Below the pieces are notes generated by a model. The model worked only from the letters and a program-made list of their open reading frames with translations. It did not search any database and was not told the DNA's origin. Source: Propionibacteriaceae bacterium (GTDB taxonomy: Bacteria; Actinomycetota; Actinomycetes; Propionibacteriales; Propionibacteriaceae). Taken from it: a stretch of 13,448 nt of DNA. The first letter of the stretch is position 1, and each line of letters opens with the position of its first letter. Location: contig JAITED010000160.1 in assembly GCA_031282235.1 (NCBI GenBank), forward strand, positions 1 to 13,448, read 5' to 3'. The position numbers and the translations under genes are program-made. This document shows positions 12,786-13,448 of the stretch, one piece after another.

Positions 12786-13448
12786 ATGGCCGAAACGGTA
12801 TCTGGTGTTGCGGTGGAATCTTTTACGCTGCCTTGGTATACCCGTCCGCTTTGGCGCGTATGCGCGGCGATTATCGCCGGTGGGGTGCTGCTAATCGGCT
12901 ACTACACTTTGGAACGCATTCGAGGTAACTCCTTGCCAGATGCGGTTTCGCAGTTACAACCACCGCATCAAGTTTTATCAGATAACGGCCCAACTGGCAT
13001 CACGGTGCCGCCCACCAGCGCGCTGGAACCGAACGCAGCGCAGGTGGTGGTGTATCAGGATTATCAGGACGCTATCTCGGCGCAGGTGGAACTCGTACTC
13101 TCTGATGCCCTAAACGCTTTGGCCTCCCGTGGCGAAATCACGCTTGAATACCGCACCATGACGTTCCTAGATCGGGGCAAGGTGGATGGCCCATCGCAAC
13201 GCGCTGCGGTCGCCGCCGCCTGCGCCGACATTCAAGGCGTATACGCCGCGTATCACAATCAGGTGTTTCTGGGACAGCGCAACTTAGGATTCACCGCAGA
13301 TCAGTTGCGCAACGAGTTCGCTATCGCCGCCGGGCTGGAGGGCGCAGATCTGAGCGCTTTCCAGACCTGCTATGACAACCGCCGCAGTGAGGATTTTGTG
13401 AAGGCCGTGGCCACTAACGCACTCGCCGACGCGGTGAGCGCCACACCG
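12786..13448 (+). CDS. Membrane-anchored DsbA-like thioredoxin-fold protein lacking CxxC (partial)
   Basis: The visible 221 residues start with a short cytoplasmic segment and one hydrophobic helix (about 22-41), followed by a linker and an extracytoplasmic thioredoxin_4/DsbA-like domain from about residue 85. The family pattern of a strand followed by CPxC is present as VVVYQDYQ-DAIS-AQVE, with DAIS at 95-98 (13068-13079) where the two active-site cysteines should be. Later segments, TMTFLDRG, SQRAAVAAACADIQG, YHNQVFLGQRN and FQTCYDNRR, match actinobacterial members of the family. With both catalytic cysteines replaced it should not form or exchange disulphides that way; a binding or chaperone role is possible. 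The frame is open to the window edge. The start ATG 12786 may be leaderless; an in-frame GTG at 12780 is an alternative. Confidence 0.82.
   Translation, partial: MAETVSGVAVESFTLPWYTRPLWRVCAAIIAGGVLLIGYYTLERIRGNSLPDAVSQLQPPHQVLSDNGPTGITVPPTSALEPNAAQVVVYQDYQDAISAQVELVLSDALNALASRGEITLEYRTMTFLDRGKVDGPSQRAAVAAACADIQGVYAAYHNQVFLGQRNLGFTADQLRNEFAIAAGLEGADLSAFQTCYDNRRSEDFVKAVATNALADAVSATP

Overview
This window looks like the chromosomal core of a moderately GC-rich actinobacterium (Actinomycetota, perhaps an Actinomycetales lineage; the family cannot be fixed from sequence alone). The reasons are the gene order rne-rplU-rpmA-obgE-proB-proA-nadD-rsfS, which is typical of that phylum, an RNase E/G whose long disordered arginine-rich arm precedes the S1 domain, several GTG starts, and two starts that look leaderless. 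Twelve coding regions are supported, ten complete and two cut by the window edges. Eleven lie on the minus strand and one on the plus strand. I see no tRNA, rRNA, CRISPR array, insertion sequence or prophage gene.

Right to left along the minus strand: folC (12632-11328) starts a three-gene run with a B12-binding-type radical SAM protein (11313-9364) and its DUF2344 partner (9407-8706). The last two genes overlap by 44 bp inside a 12-bp tandem repeat that carries four alternative in-frame ATG codons. A 238-bp non-coding interval (8468-8705) with three stem-loops follows and should form the rne leader. After rne (8467-6176) and a 108-bp gap come rplU, rpmA, obgE, proB, a seven-helix PQ-loop/SWEET-like membrane protein, proA, nadD and rsfS. 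The first codons of one more gene lie at the left edge. Spacing in this run is tight: obgE/proB, PQ-loop/proA and rsfS/next gene overlap, so it probably forms one operon joining ribosome assembly (L21, L27, Obg, RsfS), proline synthesis (ProB, ProA) and NAD synthesis (NadD).

On the right, a divergent plus-strand gene (12786 to the edge) encodes a membrane-anchored DsbA-like thioredoxin-fold protein. The place normally held by the CxxC active site reads DAIS, so it is probably not a thiol oxidoreductase. Its promoter candidate has a 19-bp spacer filled by a 12-bp perfect palindrome, with the ATG where the transcript should start.

Most genes are conserved housekeeping functions and I found no obvious new defence or mobile system. 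The points most worth a second look are the repeat-borne start region of the DUF2344 gene, the PQ-loop transporter coupled to proA, the cysteine-less DsbA-like protein and its operator-like promoter, the structured rne leader with an unusual RNase E architecture, and the uncharacterised radical SAM/DUF2344 pair.
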